Shown: positions 63,693-64,000 of the stretch, piece by piece
How positions within the stretch are numbered: the first letter of the stretch is position 1
Layout: each line of letters opens with the position of its first letter
Source: an uncultured Acidobacteriia bacterium
GTDB taxonomy: Bacteria > Acidobacteriota > Terriglobia > Bryobacterales > Bryobacteraceae
Assembly: GCA_903875575.1 (NCBI GenBank)
Contig: CAIQWJ010000005.1
Location: forward strand, 123,914-187,913
Reading direction: 5' to 3'
Length of the DNA stretch: 64,000 nt
Translations under genes and position numbers: made by a program
Notes under the pieces: generated by a model
Databases searched by the model: none
What the model was told of the DNA's origin: nothing
Seen by the model: the letters and a program-made list of their open reading frames with translations, nothing else

Positions 63693-64000
63693 GCCAGTCT
63701 GGCCCCCCACAATCAGCCCAGGGAAACAAGGGGCCTGCCCTTATGGACGAGCCTTTGTTCGCTTGCGCAGGTAGCCGCGCTCATCATGACTCCCACCCCG
63801 TTGTCGGCACTCTGGCGTCATCAGTCTTCTTAGCGTTCCCTTTGCGTAAAAGCGTTCCAGTGAGCTACTTGCAAAACTCCGACACGACGGACTCCAGGCC
63901 GAACGGTTTTTCAATTTGGGGGCGAATCGGAAAAATCCGCGAACCTACAAATCAAATTGAAACAAGGGGTTGAAAAAGTAATTAGGAACGGGGGTTGAAA
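63693..64000. other. 308-base unannotated window end
   Basis: No ORF with supporting features. A GGCCAG T CTGGCC palindrome starts at the stop of the pseudogene (63693-63705), GCGTTCC occurs twice near 63832 and 63849, and GGGGTTGAAA occurs at 63966 and 63991 (25-base period), the second copy reaching the window edge. Confidence 0.5.

Noticed and set aside
63966..64000. CRISPR leader or repeat (ends in TTGAAA)
   Set aside because: Only one and a part copies, 25-base period too short for repeat plus spacer.

Overview
The window is GC-rich (roughly 60%) chromosomal DNA from a Gram-negative bacterium, most likely an acidobacterium of the Solibacter/Bryobacter type. The indications are an Oar-like TonB-dependent receptor with an N-terminal carboxypeptidase-regulatory domain, a DUF4175 protein in a MoxR/vWA operon, a one-TM protein with the N-terminal module expanded in Solibacter-like genomes, a PEP-CTERM protein and a hopanoid/ceramide-type GT21 glycosyltransferase. 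This placement is an inference from gene content. No rRNA or tRNA gene was seen.

Layout. 1-7.4 kb: MerR regulator and GT21 glycosyltransferase; a leftward acpP-fabF-etfB-etfA block (fatty-acid synthesis and electron-transfer flavoprotein); TrmJ-like RNA methyltransferase; GGDEF cyclase. 7.5-21 kb: a tightly packed leftward operon, vWA membrane protein - caspase-like secreted protein - TPR/gluzincin peptidase - MoxR ATPase - DUF58 - BatA/vWA protein - giant DUF4175 protein. 21-30 kb: DinB-like protein, AAA/DUF4143 ATPase preceded by three matched hairpins, TrmH methyltransferase, polyprenyl-phosphate-type glycosyltransferase, TrmB-like regulator divergent from a degenerate NarL-type regulator, and an NtrY/NtrX-like two-component pair. 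30-43.5 kb: TonB receptor, amidase with a small partner, glutamyl cyclotransferase-aminotransferase-M28 peptidase run, a toxin-antitoxin pair, P-loop kinase, acyl-CoA dehydrogenase-thiolase pair and an MFS transporter. 43.5-49.6 kb: RlmB, AhpD-like protein, the Solibacter-type regulator, and an SPFH - NAD-kinase-like - Nudix/wHTH operon behind a nested dyad operator. 49.6-53.2 kb: accessory segment with a second AAA/DUF4143 ATPase, unknown genes and a second toxin-antitoxin pair. 53.2-59.2 kb: a MoxR ATPase with a large unknown partner, APC permease, MutM, Rieske protein and PEP-CTERM protein. 59.2-64 kb: two paralogous secreted collagen-like proteins, the first behind a C13 tract and a 15-bp VNTR, the second frameshifted, with a higBA module between them.

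Most notable: fabF appears to start at ATT; a Cys-less caspase homologue and a zinc peptidase sit in a MoxR/vWA operon; three hairpins with identical 16-5-16 geometry and compensatory changes lead into an apparently leaderless ATPase gene; a MoxR pair lacks a vWA partner; and the collagen-like locus has several slippage-prone features suggesting variable surface expression.
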